Source: Bradyrhizobium sp. (GTDB lineage: Bacteria > Pseudomonadota > Alphaproteobacteria > Rhizobiales > Xanthobacteraceae). Taken from it: a DNA stretch of 64,000 nt. Every line of letters starts with the position of its first letter. Positions within the stretch are counted from its first letter, which is position 1. The notes beneath the pieces were generated by a model. It did not search any database. It was not told the origin of the DNA and worked only from the letters and a program-made list of their open reading frames with translations. Both the position numbers and the translations under genes were made by a program. Of the stretch, positions 18,442 through 26,097 are shown one piece after another. The stretch lies in NCBI RefSeq assembly GCF_022844465.1, contig NZ_JALHLP010000016.1:23603-87602 (forward strand). Reading direction: 5' to 3'.

Positions 18442-18772
18442 CTAGTGCCGCCGATCTGAAGTTCCTATACCACCCGCGGCAATTTCGGTTAGGAACTTCA
18501 GATCGAAAAGCGGCACTAGGATCGTAGCGTTACTAATGCCCTGTGGTTTCCGAAGTTCGTATAGGTGGTCGCAGCGAGGTATCACGAACTTCGGAAACCG
18601 GGCGCTCGTGGTCCGATTCTAACATTCGCATTCCATTTCCGCGCGCGATTTTACGAATGTTAGAATCAAAGGACCACTAGCAAGTATAGGCTGCTAGTGG
18701 AGTTTTGGATTTGACATTCGCATCGCGTGCTTGCTGCCAGGTGGGTAGCGAATGTCAAATCCACTCCACTAG
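18442..18772. repeat. Cluster of four long intergenic hairpins
   Basis: Four consecutive imperfect inverted repeats fill the gap: 18442-18519 (ends CTAGTGCCGC/GCGGCACTAG), 18545-18599 (GGTTTCCGAAGTTCGT/ACGAACTTCGGAAACC), 18605-18680 (CTCGTGGTCC..ATTCTAACATTCG mirrored, ending GGACCACTAG) and 18694-18772 (CTAGTGGAG..GATTTGACATTCGC mirrored). Three share CTAGTG-type outer ends, and stems are 16-28 bp. They are probably members of one palindromic repeat family that inserted beside each other. No coding capacity is seen. Confidence 0.85.
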
Positions 18773-18849
18773 CCTAGCACGGGCGATCGGTGCGAGGGCA
18801 TCTCGGCGGGGTGCGCGCGGGGCGTTAATCTTTGGCTTAAGGAGCGGCG

Positions 18850-19488
18850 ATGGGTTTTTTCGATCTGTTCCGGCGCTCCCCCGCCATTGTGGAGGCGGGC
18901 GCGCTTGCCGAATTCATCGATCGGAACGCGGCCTTTCTGGTGCAAAAGGGCATGTATGAATATTCCCGCGCCCGCGCCGGGCACTATGCCAAGGTGCTGC
19001 TGCGTGAGCCGGAATTCCTGATCGCCATGGAGAGTGCGCGCTGGCAGGCCTATCCCTTGGGCCTCGCGATGGTCGGCGAAATGGTTGAGAAGGTCCTCAA
19101 TCCGCACATTGCCGCCGATCGACGCGCCGGCATCGATGCGCTGGCGGGGCTCGTGTTGTCGGTATTCGATCGTTATCCGATCCCGGAACCATTTGATGCG
19201 CCGACCTGGGAGGGCGAACGCCGTGAACTCGCCCGGCAACTCGAACTGATCGGGCTGCATCCGCCCAAGCCGGTCAAGGACATCCCGGTGCCATTTGCGA
19301 AGCGCTATTTCGACCTGATGCCGATCCACCAAAAGCTGCGCGCCCCGGACTATCCCTCCATCACCAACTATCTGCGGGTTTCGCTGATCAATATTCATGA
19401 CAGGCTGGTCGATTGCCTGGACGGCGCCGCGGCGGCGCAATCGCTGCTGGCCGGAAACGCCGATCGGCGGCGCGCGCCGGACCGGTGA
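18850..19488 (+). CDS. Conserved-type hypothetical protein
   Basis: 212 aa, beginning MGFFDLFRRSPAIVEAGALAEFIDRNAAFLVQKG, predicted helical and soluble, with GGAGCG just upstream of its ATG. The central part (GMYEYSRARAGHYAKVLLRE) and the Pro-rich EPFDAPTWEGERREL segment look like a conserved alphaproteobacterial family with no named function. Neighbours give no clue. Confidence 0.7.
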   Translation: MGFFDLFRRSPAIVEAGALAEFIDRNAAFLVQKGMYEYSRARAGHYAKVLLREPEFLIAMESARWQAYPLGLAMVGEMVEKVLNPHIAADRRAGIDALAGLVLSVFDRYPIPEPFDAPTWEGERRELARQLELIGLHPPKPVKDIPVPFAKRYFDLMPIHQKLRAPDYPSITNYLRVSLINIHDRLVDCLDGAAAAQSLLAGNADRRRAPDR

Positions 19489-19587
19489 CACTCGGTTAAC
19501 GATACCGCGCAATTGGCCGCTATGGTGAAAGGCCGGTTCACCTTTCCATTGGAGGATGCCGCAAAGCTTTCACAAAGGCGGCGCTCG

Positions 19588-20088
19588 ATGGGTTGCAAAC
19601 GATCGCTGGCGATCGGTCTGATTGGCTGCGTGCTCGGCGCGTCGATGGCGTGCGCGGATCGCGCGCCGGTGCGGGTTATTCCCGGCCGGCCCGGCGTGCC
19701 GGTGGTGATCAACGGCTACGATGCCTCCTATACGATCGTGGAAGGCGACTGGGGCTTGTCGCGTCCCGGGCACGTCCCGCAGTCGATTGTCAGCGGTCCG
19801 CTGATCGGGCCGGCGCCCTATCGCGCCAGCCCCTATTTTCCGTCGGGTGGCGGGCGTCCCGGCTACGGCCGCCGCGAGGTCGAGCCGCCGCCGGATCGGC
19901 AATTGCCGCCGCCGGCGCCAAGCTATTATCGCGAATGGGGCACCCAGTCGCCGGCAATGCCGGCCACGCTCGATCCGCCGGCCGAACCGCCGCCGATCAT
20001 TACCGCGCCGACCATTGTCATACCGGATCACCGGCTGCACCGCGATCATCGCGGGCGGATCCAGCGCCACTATCGCCACCAACCGTAA
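19588..20088 (+). CDS. Secreted proline-rich protein, possible lipoprotein
   Basis: 166 aa from ATG 19588, preferred over 19513 because the signal peptide starts here (MGCKRSLAIGLIGCVLGASMAC). A Cys at the end of that hydrophobic stretch makes lipidation possible. The mature part is Pro/Gly/Tyr/Arg rich with little predicted structure. Function unknown. Confidence 0.6.
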   Translation: MGCKRSLAIGLIGCVLGASMACADRAPVRVIPGRPGVPVVINGYDASYTIVEGDWGLSRPGHVPQSIVSGPLIGPAPYRASPYFPSGGGRPGYGRREVEPPPDRQLPPPAPSYYREWGTQSPAMPATLDPPAEPPPIITAPTIVIPDHRLHRDHRGRIQRHYRHQP

Positions 20089-20117
20089 TCGACGCATTGC
20101 AAAGCCGAGGGACCACG

Positions 20118-20348
20118 ATGCTCCGACAGCTATTTTCCATCGCGACCGCCACCGCCACCATCGTCATCGCGACCGTCACGATGGCGGATTCATCCGAGCG
20201 GCGGCGGATCTATATTGTCGATCGCGGTCCGGTCTATTCCGGTCCGGGTATTTACACCAAGCCGACGATCGCGCGGCCGCGCCGGCTGCCGGACTATCCG
20301 TATGTCGGTCCGGTGCATTTTCGCGCTCTGCCGTCGTATCGGCTCTAA
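20118..20348 (+). CDS. Small secreted protein
   Basis: 76 aa. A signal peptide (LFSIATATATIVIATVTMA) precedes a short basic Tyr/Pro-rich tail (RRRIYIVDRGPVYSGPG). It has the same composition as the preceding secreted protein and starts 29 bp after it, so the two are likely co-transcribed. Function unknown. Confidence 0.6.
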   Translation: MLRQLFSIATATATIVIATVTMADSSERRRIYIVDRGPVYSGPGIYTKPTIARPRRLPDYPYVGPVHFRALPSYRL

Positions 20349-20356
20349 CGCGCCGA

Positions 20357-21250
20357 TCAGGCCAGCCGCTGGGCGGCGATATAGAGCGCGAGCGCCGCGG
20401 CATTCGACACATTGAGCGATTTGATCTTGCCCGGCAGCTCGATCCGGCCGACATGGTCGCAGCTTTCGCGCGTCAATTGCCGCAGACCCTTACCCTCCGC
20501 GCCCAGCACCAGCGCCAGCGGTGCGCGCATCGGCACATCGCCCAGCGCGCGCTCGCTCTCGGCGTCGAGGCCGACCAACAGATAGCCGCGCTCCTGCAAT
20601 TCACTCATGGCGCGCGCGAGATTTTGCACGGTGACGATCGGCACATGTTCGAGCGCGCCGGAGGCGGCCTTGGCCAGTGCGCCGGTCGCTTCGGGACTAT
20701 GGCGCGCGGTGGTGATGACGGCGGCGACGTCAAAGCCGGCGGCGGTGCGCAGGATCGCGCCGACATTATGCGGATCGGTGATCTGGTCGAGCACCAGCAC
20801 CGGGCCGCTGATATCGGCCAGCGCGGGCGCGGGCAGGGGGTCGGTTTCGAGGTAAAGGCCCTGATGTACCGCGTCCGGCGTCAGCCGCTCGGCAATCGCC
20901 GTGGGTCGCACCACTTGCGGCGACGCCTTGACGCCTTCCTCGGTGAGGCGGCGGGCGGTGTTTTCGGTCGCCAGCAGCAGATGAATCCGGCGCGCCGGGT
21001 TCGCCAGCGCGGCTACGACGGTGTGCCAGCCATAAAGCACGGTGCGATGCTCCGGCCGCAGGCTGTCGCGCCGGGCGCGTTCGAAGCGGGCGCGCCGGTC
21101 GCGCTGCTCATGGGTGGTGCCGGGCTTGGATCCCGGTTTTGCGCCGGGTTTGGCACTGGGTTTGGAGACCGGTTTGGAGTCGAATGGGGCACCGCGATGG
21201 GTACCCGGTCGCGTCGCCGGTTCTGGCCGGCTTTTCGGTCGATCGCGCAT
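20357..21250 (-). CDS. rlmB: 23S rRNA (guanosine-2'-O-)-methyltransferase RlmB-like
   Basis: 297 aa from ATG 21250. The N-terminal 75 residues are basic and Pro/Lys-repetitive (KPSAKPGAKPGSKPG). A TrmH/SpoU substrate-binding domain (about 75-145, LYGWHTVVAALANP) and the SPOUT catalytic domain follow, with motif 1 (DQITDPHNVGAILRTAA), motif 2 (LVLGAEGKGLR) and motif 3 (IKSLNVSNAAALALY). It would methylate the ribosomal peptidyl-transferase region. It converges with tRNA-Tyr, a layout I recall from related chromosomes. Confidence 0.9.
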   Translation of the reverse strand: MRDRPKSRPEPATRPGTHRGAPFDSKPVSKPSAKPGAKPGSKPGTTHEQRDRRARFERARRDSLRPEHRTVLYGWHTVVAALANPARRIHLLLATENTARRLTEEGVKASPQVVRPTAIAERLTPDAVHQGLYLETDPLPAPALADISGPVLVLDQITDPHNVGAILRTAAGFDVAAVITTARHSPEATGALAKAASGALEHVPIVTVQNLARAMSELQERGYLLVGLDAESERALGDVPMRAPLALVLGAEGKGLRQLTRESCDHVGRIELPGKIKSLNVSNAAALALYIAAQRLA

Positions 21251-21482
21251 TGTGGGTACCCCTTCTGCTCGATGACCTAGCGGCGATGCCGCGCCACCGC
21301 AAGTCAGAGCAAAATCGCCCCGCGGGTGGCCCATCCCGCGGGTAGCCCATGGGCGGCCAAACTTGTTTGGTTGACTTGTTTGATTGACTTGGACCGGGGC
21401 CCTCCCCATAAAACGCCCCCGATTTGTTGCTTCCCGCCGCTTTAACGAATATCTGAAGCCGGCGTTGCAAGTGGCGGAAAAT

Positions 21483-21568
21483 GGGAGAGTGTCCCGAGTG
21501 GCAAAGGGGGCGGACTGTAAATCCGCTGGCTTACGCCTTCGTAGGTTCGAGTCCTACCTCTCCCACCA
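21483..21568 (+). tRNA. tRNA-Tyr (anticodon GTA)
   Basis: An 86-nt class II tRNA: acceptor GGGAGAG/CTCTCCC, anticodon stem and loop CGGACTGTAAATCCG, a long variable arm (GGCTTACGCC), T-arm GTAGGTTCGAGTCCTAC and an encoded ACCA end. The phage integrase gene begins immediately downstream on the opposite strand, so its 3' half is the probable attachment site. Confidence 0.97.
21541..21568. other. Probable attL in the 3' end of tRNA-Tyr
   Basis: Tyrosine-recombinase phages commonly cross over in the T-arm/acceptor half of a tRNA gene and restore it. The integrase gene ends 23 bp from this tRNA and everything beyond is phage. I looked for a second copy of this T-arm/acceptor sequence toward 64000 and did not find one, so the core cannot be delimited here. 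Confidence 0.5.
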
Positions 21569-21590
21569 GCACCAAAAAATCTAATTGATA

Positions 21591-22694
21591 TCATTGGTCT
21601 TTTCGCTCTGACGCCCGCACCTTCCGGCGAGGTGAGGGCATAGATGTTCCAGAATCGTTCTGTTGGTCGCGCGGCGCCAGCATATGCGCCGCCGCTCCGG
21701 CCAGCCGGATGCGGTCGGCCTCCTGGGTGTAGTGCAGCGCCATCGACGTTCCGGTCCAGCCAAACAGTGCATTGAGCTGCGCCAGCGTCGCACCGTTGAG
21801 CGCCGCGCGGATGGCGGCGATCTTGCGCACGCCATGCGCGGACTTGGCGATGCCGGCGGCGCGCGCCGCCTCGCTGAAAGCATTGCCGAACGACTCCTTG
21901 GTCAAAGGCTTGCCGCGCGCGCCGACGATGAAGGTCAGGTCGCCGCATGGCCCGGCGGCCAGCGTGCGCGCCAGCACCGGCAGGATCGGGATCGTCACTG
22001 TGACTTTGCCGCGGCTCTTTTCGGTGCGAAACGTCGCGACGCCATCGCGCACATGCTGGCGGCCGATCACCGCCGCATCGCCGCGCCGGCCGCCGGTGTA
22101 GCACAGCACATCAAACCAGACTCTTTCCTTGGTGCCGATCGGCCAGCGCCGCTCATAAGCGGCGACATCATCCTCCGTCCAGCGCGGAAAGCCTGGGCCT
22201 TTTTTGGTCTTGGGCGGCGCCACGCCCAGCGTCGGGTCCTGCCTGACCAGGCCGGCGGCGTGCGCCCAGCGGTAGAGCCCGCGCAGCGCATCCAGAAAAT
22301 GCCGCGCCTGATAGGGCGTCGCCGCGCGCCGATCGCGGCCGGCAATAATATCGGCCGCCGCCAGCGCCATCGATTCATGGCCGGCGGTCTTGAGCACGCC
22401 CTTAAAAATATTCTCGCGTTGTTTCCGGGTCGCCATCGACAGATCGCGCCAGGCGGTGGTCTCGCGGTAGCGCGCGATCAACCAGGCCACGGTGCCCGCG
22501 CTTTCGCCACGCGGCGCGGGCTTCGGCGTGCCGGCGATCGCCGCCTGATATTCGCGCTCAAATTCCGGCGAGCCATAGGCCGATCGCAGCCGTAGGCGCG
22601 GCCCGCGGTCGCGCCGGACGTACCAGGCGACCCGGCCGTGGCGGGTGACGGCGCGCTGCAAAAATGGCGGGCGTGGGCGCGGCATGGCGTCCAT
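21591..22694 (-). CDS. int: Phage tyrosine recombinase (integrase)
   Basis: About 367 aa from ATG 22694. An N-terminal arm-binding region and a core-binding region (about 75-160) precede the catalytic domain. That domain has Arg in CYTGGRRGD, Lys in TEKSRGKV, HxxR in SAHGVRKI, His/Trp-type FGWTG and the nucleophile Tyr in ALHYTQEADR. Its start overlaps the stop of the upstream 59-aa gene (TGATG), so the two are translationally coupled. It would integrate the phage into tRNA-Tyr. Confidence 0.93.
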   Translation of the reverse strand: MDAMPRPRPPFLQRAVTRHGRVAWYVRRDRGPRLRLRSAYGSPEFEREYQAAIAGTPKPAPRGESAGTVAWLIARYRETTAWRDLSMATRKQRENIFKGVLKTAGHESMALAAADIIAGRDRRAATPYQARHFLDALRGLYRWAHAAGLVRQDPTLGVAPPKTKKGPGFPRWTEDDVAAYERRWPIGTKERVWFDVLCYTGGRRGDAAVIGRQHVRDGVATFRTEKSRGKVTVTIPILPVLARTLAAGPCGDLTFIVGARGKPLTKESFGNAFSEAARAAGIAKSAHGVRKIAAIRAALNGATLAQLNALFGWTGTSMALHYTQEADRIRLAGAAAHMLAPRDQQNDSGTSMPSPRRKVRASERKDQ

Positions 22695-22873
22695 CACAGC
22701 ACCACCGGCTGCCGCTGTGCAACGGGGGGCTCGGTGCTTTGCGGCGTCAGCCGGATCAAAATCTTGCCGCCGTCGCGGGTGGTGACCTCAACCTCGGCGG
22801 CGCCGGCTTGCTTTGCGGCGCGGATAGCGCGTGCAACATCGGCCTGGGTGATGGTGGCGCCGGTGCGTGGCAT
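22694..22873 (-). CDS. Small phage protein coupled to integrase
   Basis: 59 aa, MPRTGATITQADVARAIRAA at the start. Its ATG overlaps the stop of dcm (TGATG) and its stop overlaps the integrase ATG. The N-terminus looks like a short helical DNA-binding segment and the rest like a beta hairpin (EVEVTTRDGGKILIRL). The position fits a recombination directionality factor or an integrase accessory, but I cannot name it. Confidence 0.65.
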   Translation of the reverse strand: MPRTGATITQADVARAIRAAKQAGAAEVEVTTRDGGKILIRLTPQSTEPPVAQRQPVVL

Positions 22874-23901
22874 CAGTCACCCGGCCGTTTGGTAGAAGTT
22901 AATGATGGGCGTTCGGCACTCATGATTGCCCGCCCGATGATTTCCGGGATTTGCGGGACGACGGAATTGCCAAGCGCTTTAAGTCGGTCCACCCGAGCGG
23001 GAACCCCATGAGCCACTCGACCCACGTCGGGTTCAACTGCCCACCAGGCGCCGCAATATCGTTCAGGTTCGGGCTGTGCCACTCGCCTGATCGCTTCGCC
23101 TGGGCTCTGCGGCTGTTCGGCTGGTCGCCCGATCGGTAGTCCCGTGCTGTCGGCGTGGGCCACTTGTTGTACCGCGCCATCCCCGTGAGCGAGTAGCGCA
23201 CCGCTGCATTCGGCGACGGTGAACGGTTCGACGTGTACTCGCTCGCTGATGGCGTCGGATACAGCACCACCGCTTGCGCGAGCGGAATGCCCGTGTCCCA
23301 GGGCCGCGGCGGCTTGTTGCCCCTCCGGCCGTCCACTGCGGTAGGTGTCGGCCAAGTACGCGACTGAACCAGCAAGCTGTCTTTCGAGTGCTTGCCCGAG
23401 CCCATCGAGTCCATCCCCTCCGCGCGAGGGGTCGGCAACAATGATCCAGACCCGATCACGGATGTGAGGGGCACCAACGGCACTCGCCGGTATGCAATGC
23501 CATTCCGCATCCTGCCCGATCTCGGCCAAGTCCCCGAGAACGCTGCCCATCCCTCGACCAAGCAACGCTGCCACGTTCTCCACGATTGCGTAACGGGGTC
23601 GAACCACGCGAATGGCTCGTAGGAGATGCCGCCAGAGTCCCGAACGTTCTCCGGTAATTCCGGCACGTTGCCCAGCGTGGCTGATGTCTTGACAGGGGAA
23701 GCCTCCGCACACGATGTCGGCCTCTCCTGGGATAAATTCTCGGGCGGTGACATCAATGGCGCATGGGACTCCCGGCCACCGTTCGGCCAGGACTTCGCGG
23801 CAGTAGTCGTCGATTTCGCAGAACCCAACGGTTCGCATCCCGGCTCGTTCGAGGCCGAGGCTGAATCCGCCGATGCCTGAAAATAGGTCGAGGACATTCA
23901 T
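22873..23901 (-). CDS. dcm: DNA cytosine-5 methyltransferase
   Basis: 342 aa with the C5-MTase motifs in order: I (LDLFSGIGGFSLGLERAG), IV with catalytic Cys (GGFPCQDIS), VI (IVENVAALL), VIII (IRDRVWIIVADP), a target-recognition region (about 170-290) and IX/X (RVDRLKALGNSVVPQIPE). It methylates phage DNA, probably against host restriction. Its stop overlaps the next start. A second long reading frame lies almost wholly inside it on the same strand (22920-23897). Confidence 0.93.
   Translation of the reverse strand: MNVLDLFSGIGGFSLGLERAGMRTVGFCEIDDYCREVLAERWPGVPCAIDVTAREFIPGEADIVCGGFPCQDISHAGQRAGITGERSGLWRHLLRAIRVVRPRYAIVENVAALLGRGMGSVLGDLAEIGQDAEWHCIPASAVGAPHIRDRVWIIVADPSRGGDGLDGLGQALERQLAGSVAYLADTYRSGRPEGQQAAAALGHGHSARASGGAVSDAISERVHVEPFTVAECSGALLAHGDGAVQQVAHADSTGLPIGRPAEQPQSPGEAIRRVAQPEPERYCGAWWAVEPDVGRVAHGVPARVDRLKALGNSVVPQIPEIIGRAIMSAERPSLTSTKRPGD
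22920..23897 (-). CDS. Overlapping-frame protein inside dcm (WPTP-motif family)
   Basis: 325 aa in a different frame of the same strand, starting 4 bp after the dcm start (ATGAATG). It is not random. It carries repeated Pro-Thr-Pro motifs (LLPTPRAEG, WPTPTAVDG, YPTPSASEY, WPTPTARDY), a segment like FSGTWPRSGRMRNGIAYRR, and a C-terminal LNPTWVEWLMGFPLGWTDL. I recall the same motif set from many phage-associated proteins of unknown function found with C5-methyltransferases. That supports true dual coding, though translation is unproven. Confidence 0.55.
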   Translation of the reverse strand: MSSTYFQASADSASASNEPGCEPLGSAKSTTTAAKSWPNGGRESHAPLMSPPENLSQERPTSCAEASPVKTSATLGNVPELPENVRDSGGISYEPFAWFDPVTQSWRTWQRCLVEGWAAFSGTWPRSGRMRNGIAYRRVPLVPLTSVIGSGSLLPTPRAEGMDSMGSGKHSKDSLLVQSRTWPTPTAVDGRRGNKPPRPWDTGIPLAQAVVLYPTPSASEYTSNRSPSPNAAVRYSLTGMARYNKWPTPTARDYRSGDQPNSRRAQAKRSGEWHSPNLNDIAAPGGQLNPTWVEWLMGFPLGWTDLKRLAIPSSRKSRKSSGGQS

Positions 23902-23909
23902 GCCAATCC

Positions 23910-24194
23910 TTAATCACCCGTCTTCCGTGCATCGGTGGAAGTTAAAGCGATACCACCATCGTCCGCCCAATAGGCGATCTGCCGATCGTCGAAGCGAGCG
24001 CTCTGCCACCGATCAATCCGGCGTGTGGGCGGTGTCGCGATAGAGCGCGGCCCAGTCGGGGGGCGCTCGACCCCCGTATCGGCCGCACGCGCCTTGGGCG
24101 GCTTAGGGCACGGCCCGCTATAGCCGTGGAATTTGAACATTTCCTCGCCGGCCGGCATCGGCGCACCGCACAGGGTGCAAAGTGCATTGGTCAT
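23910..24194 (-). CDS. Small phage zinc-ribbon protein
   Basis: 94 aa. The N-terminus has CTLCGAPMPAGEEMFKFHGYSGPCP, a likely Cys/His zinc site. The remainder is Arg/Pro rich and unstructured. It ends 8 bp before dcm and looks co-transcribed with the leftward early operon. Function unknown. Confidence 0.65.
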   Translation of the reverse strand: MTNALCTLCGAPMPAGEEMFKFHGYSGPCPKPPKARAADTGVERPPTGPRSIATPPTRRIDRWQSARFDDRQIAYWADDGGIALTSTDARKTGD

Positions 24195-24198
24195 GGTG

Positions 24199-24384
24199 TT
24201 AATATCTCAATAGGCGCTCCGCCACCTGCGCCGTCGTCACGACGATGTCATCGCGCCGATCGGCCGTGAGGTTGGCATAGCGCTCGCGGGCGCGGATCTG
24301 GCTGGCGCGGAACTCCCGCCAAATCCGATCCTCGGTGACCGGCGGTGCCGGGCGCTTGGTCAAAATGTTGCTCGCCATCGTCAT
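24199..24384 (-). CDS. Small phage protein
   Basis: 61 aa from ATG 24384 (or ATG 24378). A basic helical segment (IWREFRASQIRARERYANL) and an acidic-hydrophobic end suggest a small helical protein. It overlaps the upstream gene by 4 bp, typical of a compact phage operon. No function recognised. Confidence 0.55.
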   Translation of the reverse strand: MTMASNILTKRPAPPVTEDRIWREFRASQIRARERYANLTADRRDDIVVTTAQVAERLLRY

Positions 24385-24689
24385 GGACTGTGCTCCACCG
24401 CCGCGGCGATCGCCGGTCGCTGATTTTGGGCGCGGATGCTGGGCGGGCTGTGCAACAGCGCGGCGCGGCCTGCCGGCGTGATCTCGACCAGGTGCATGCG
24501 GCCGACCGCGCGGCCGGTGGTCTTGAGCCAGCCGCGGCGGACACAGGCACGCACGGTGCTGCTGCGGTGCGCGCCGCCCACAGTGTCGAACAGCGATTGC
24601 CGCACCCAGCGGTTGCCGCGCAGCCGGTGCAGCGGTTCGGCCAGCGCGCTGCGCAGCGCGCCGGCCTGGATCGGCGATAGCGCGGTCAT
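24381..24689 (-). CDS. Phage protein with winged-helix-like fold
   Basis: 102 aa from ATG 24689, overlapping the stop of the coiled-coil gene by 4 bp. The sequence VRQSLFDTVGGAHRSSTVRACVRRGWLKTTGRAVGRMHLVEITPAG reads as helix-turn-helix plus wing (recognition helix then a beta hairpin ending ITPAGR). It may bind DNA and regulate the leftward operon. The target is unknown. Confidence 0.6.
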   Translation of the reverse strand: MTALSPIQAGALRSALAEPLHRLRGNRWVRQSLFDTVGGAHRSSTVRACVRRGWLKTTGRAVGRMHLVEITPAGRAALLHSPPSIRAQNQRPAIAAAVEHSP

Positions 24690-25204
24690 CGGTCGGACTC
24701 CGCGCCGCGCTGCTGGCCGATCTGGCGCTGCGCGCTTTGCTGGTGCCGGCTCAGCGCATCGGCGAGCGCTTCGGCGACGCCGTGGGTGGTGGCGCGGGCA
24801 TAGTCGAGCAGCTTTTCGTAATAGCGCCGCTCGGCGCGGTCGCGTTCCAGCTCGGCGCGCAGCTGGATGGTTTGACAGGCGTGCTCGGCACCGGCGTGCT
24901 CGAGCAGCGCCACCAGCCGGTCGTTCTCGGCATTGAGTTGCTGATTGGTGCGCTTGAGCGCCACCACCAGGTCGCTGAGTTCGTCGATCTCCGCGCGCAG
25001 GTCGTCGATGGTGTCGATGTCGTTGATGTCGGCGGTGCTGTCGTGGAGTGCGGCCTCGGCCAAGGCTTGGCTGGCTTGGGCGGCGGCCGGTTGGCTGCGC
25101 TGGTGCTTGTTCATGATTACTCCTGACTGTGGGGGACGCTGCGGTTCGCCGCCGATCAGGGTGATCAGCTCGGCGAGCGGGTCGGACGGAGGGGTCATCG
25201 GCAT
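24686..25204 (-). CDS. Phage coiled-coil protein
   Basis: 172 aa from ATG 25204, coupled to the upstream stop (TGATG). An internal ATG at 25114 (MNKHQ) is an alternative. Residues about 60-150 form a long acidic coiled coil (IDDLRAEIDELSDLVVALKR, then QLRAELERDRAERRYYEKLL). The C-terminus is Gln/Arg rich. Function unknown. Confidence 0.65.
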   Translation of the reverse strand: MPMTPPSDPLAELITLIGGEPQRPPQSGVIMNKHQRSQPAAAQASQALAEAALHDSTADINDIDTIDDLRAEIDELSDLVVALKRTNQQLNAENDRLVALLEHAGAEHACQTIQLRAELERDRAERRYYEKLLDYARATTHGVAEALADALSRHQQSAQRQIGQQRGAESDR

Positions 25205-25380
25205 CAGATGAAACCCTTATCCTTGGCCAACCACTCCGGCATCGTGAACGTCCCGTCGCGGTTGTCCTCAACTTGCGATTTCGGCAACCAGGCGATTGTT
25301 TTGCCGTCAAAAAGACGTATCGCCTTGTCGGTTTCGCCGCGGACCTCGCCGGCGATGTCGATCAGCTCACGCTTGGGCAT
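25204..25380 (-). CDS. Small phage protein, first gene of the leftward operon
   Basis: 58 aa, too short for common cut-offs: MPKRELIDIAGEVRGETDKA at the start, then a compact beta pattern (IRLFDGKTIAWLPKSQVE, DGTFTMPEWLAKDKGF). Its stop overlaps the next start. Two operator-like palindromes lie just upstream, so its promoter is probably repressed in the lysogen. Phage proteins of this layout are common; function unknown. Confidence 0.7.
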   Translation of the reverse strand: MPKRELIDIAGEVRGETDKAIRLFDGKTIAWLPKSQVEDNRDGTFTMPEWLAKDKGFI

Positions 25381-25417
25381 AACGATCAGTCGCTACGGGT
25401 TGAGGTCGGTCACGACC

Positions 25418-25474
25418 AGATGTTTGCCATAAGCAAACATTTCGGTCAAGCGAAAACGTTTGCTGATAGAAAAC
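25418..25474. promoter_or_regulatory. Leftward-operon operators (two TTTGC-N5-GCAAA-type sites)
   Basis: ATGTTTGC-CATAA-GCAAACAT (25420-25440) is a perfect palindrome with a 5-nt centre. GTTTGCTGATAGAAAAC (25458-25474) is a weaker copy. Both match the sites between repressor and Cro-like genes at 26505-26556. They sit 40-90 bp upstream of the start at 25380, where they would block a leftward early promoter. Confidence 0.75.
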
Positions 25475-25491
25475 ACCTTTCAAGCGGGAGA

Positions 25492-26091
25492 TTATTTTGG
25501 CGCCTTGGCCTTGCCGGTTGGAGCTGCGGACCATTTGCAAGCCATGGCGATACGTTCGCGGACCTCGGAGACCTTGCCTAAATCGAAGGTGCCGTCGTGA
25601 CTCTGGCCACGCCAGCCGGTGGCGCGTAGAAACAACATTTCGTGGTCGGGGAGGGCGCGAAGGAATGAGCCGGCATTGGGGGCAAAAGCAGCCACGCCCT
25701 GCTGGGATGGCAGCCAGCTGCCATTGATAGGTGGGTTCTTCCCAATACGGTAGGTCATGCGGATCGCTTGTCCAGTACCCAGGAATTCTTTGTCCGAGAA
25801 TGCGACCTCCGTTGCATTCTCATGGCAGCGCAGGACGAGCGAGGACCGTCCATCGCGCGACAAAAGTACTGCGTGGACCTGCGGGCCGTCGTCCAATGGC
25901 GAGCGGCTCTCGCTAATATGCCATTCTGCCGCCTGTGTAGGTCCACGGTCGGCCGCCGGCTTGCGCGTGAGGGCATCGAAGCAAGCCAGCCGCGCGGGAT
26001 CATCTTTAACAAGTGCGCAGAGTAGGGTGGCCTCTTGAGCGTATCCGGCTGATGGTAGTGCGAGAATGAAGAAAGCGAGCGCGGCGCGCAT
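25492..26091 (-). CDS. VasI/TagO-like periplasmic protein, putative lysogeny cargo
   Basis: 199 aa. A signal peptide (RAALAFFILALPSAGYA) is followed by CALVKDDPARLACFDAL, then SESRSPLDDGPQVHAVL and LVLRCHENATEVAF. These segments resemble the TagO/VasI family first noted with type VI secretion. No other T6SS gene is present, so this is probably a lysogenic-conversion gene. It ends before the left operators and starts 7 bp downstream of the repressor gene, so it could be expressed from the repressor promoter in the lysogen. Confidence 0.6.
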   Translation of the reverse strand: MRAALAFFILALPSAGYAQEATLLCALVKDDPARLACFDALTRKPAADRGPTQAAEWHISESRSPLDDGPQVHAVLLSRDGRSSLVLRCHENATEVAFSDKEFLGTGQAIRMTYRIGKNPPINGSWLPSQQGVAAFAPNAGSFLRALPDHEMLFLRATGWRGQSHDGTFDLGKVSEVRERIAMACKWSAAPTGKAKAPK

Positions 26092-26097
26092 GCGGTT

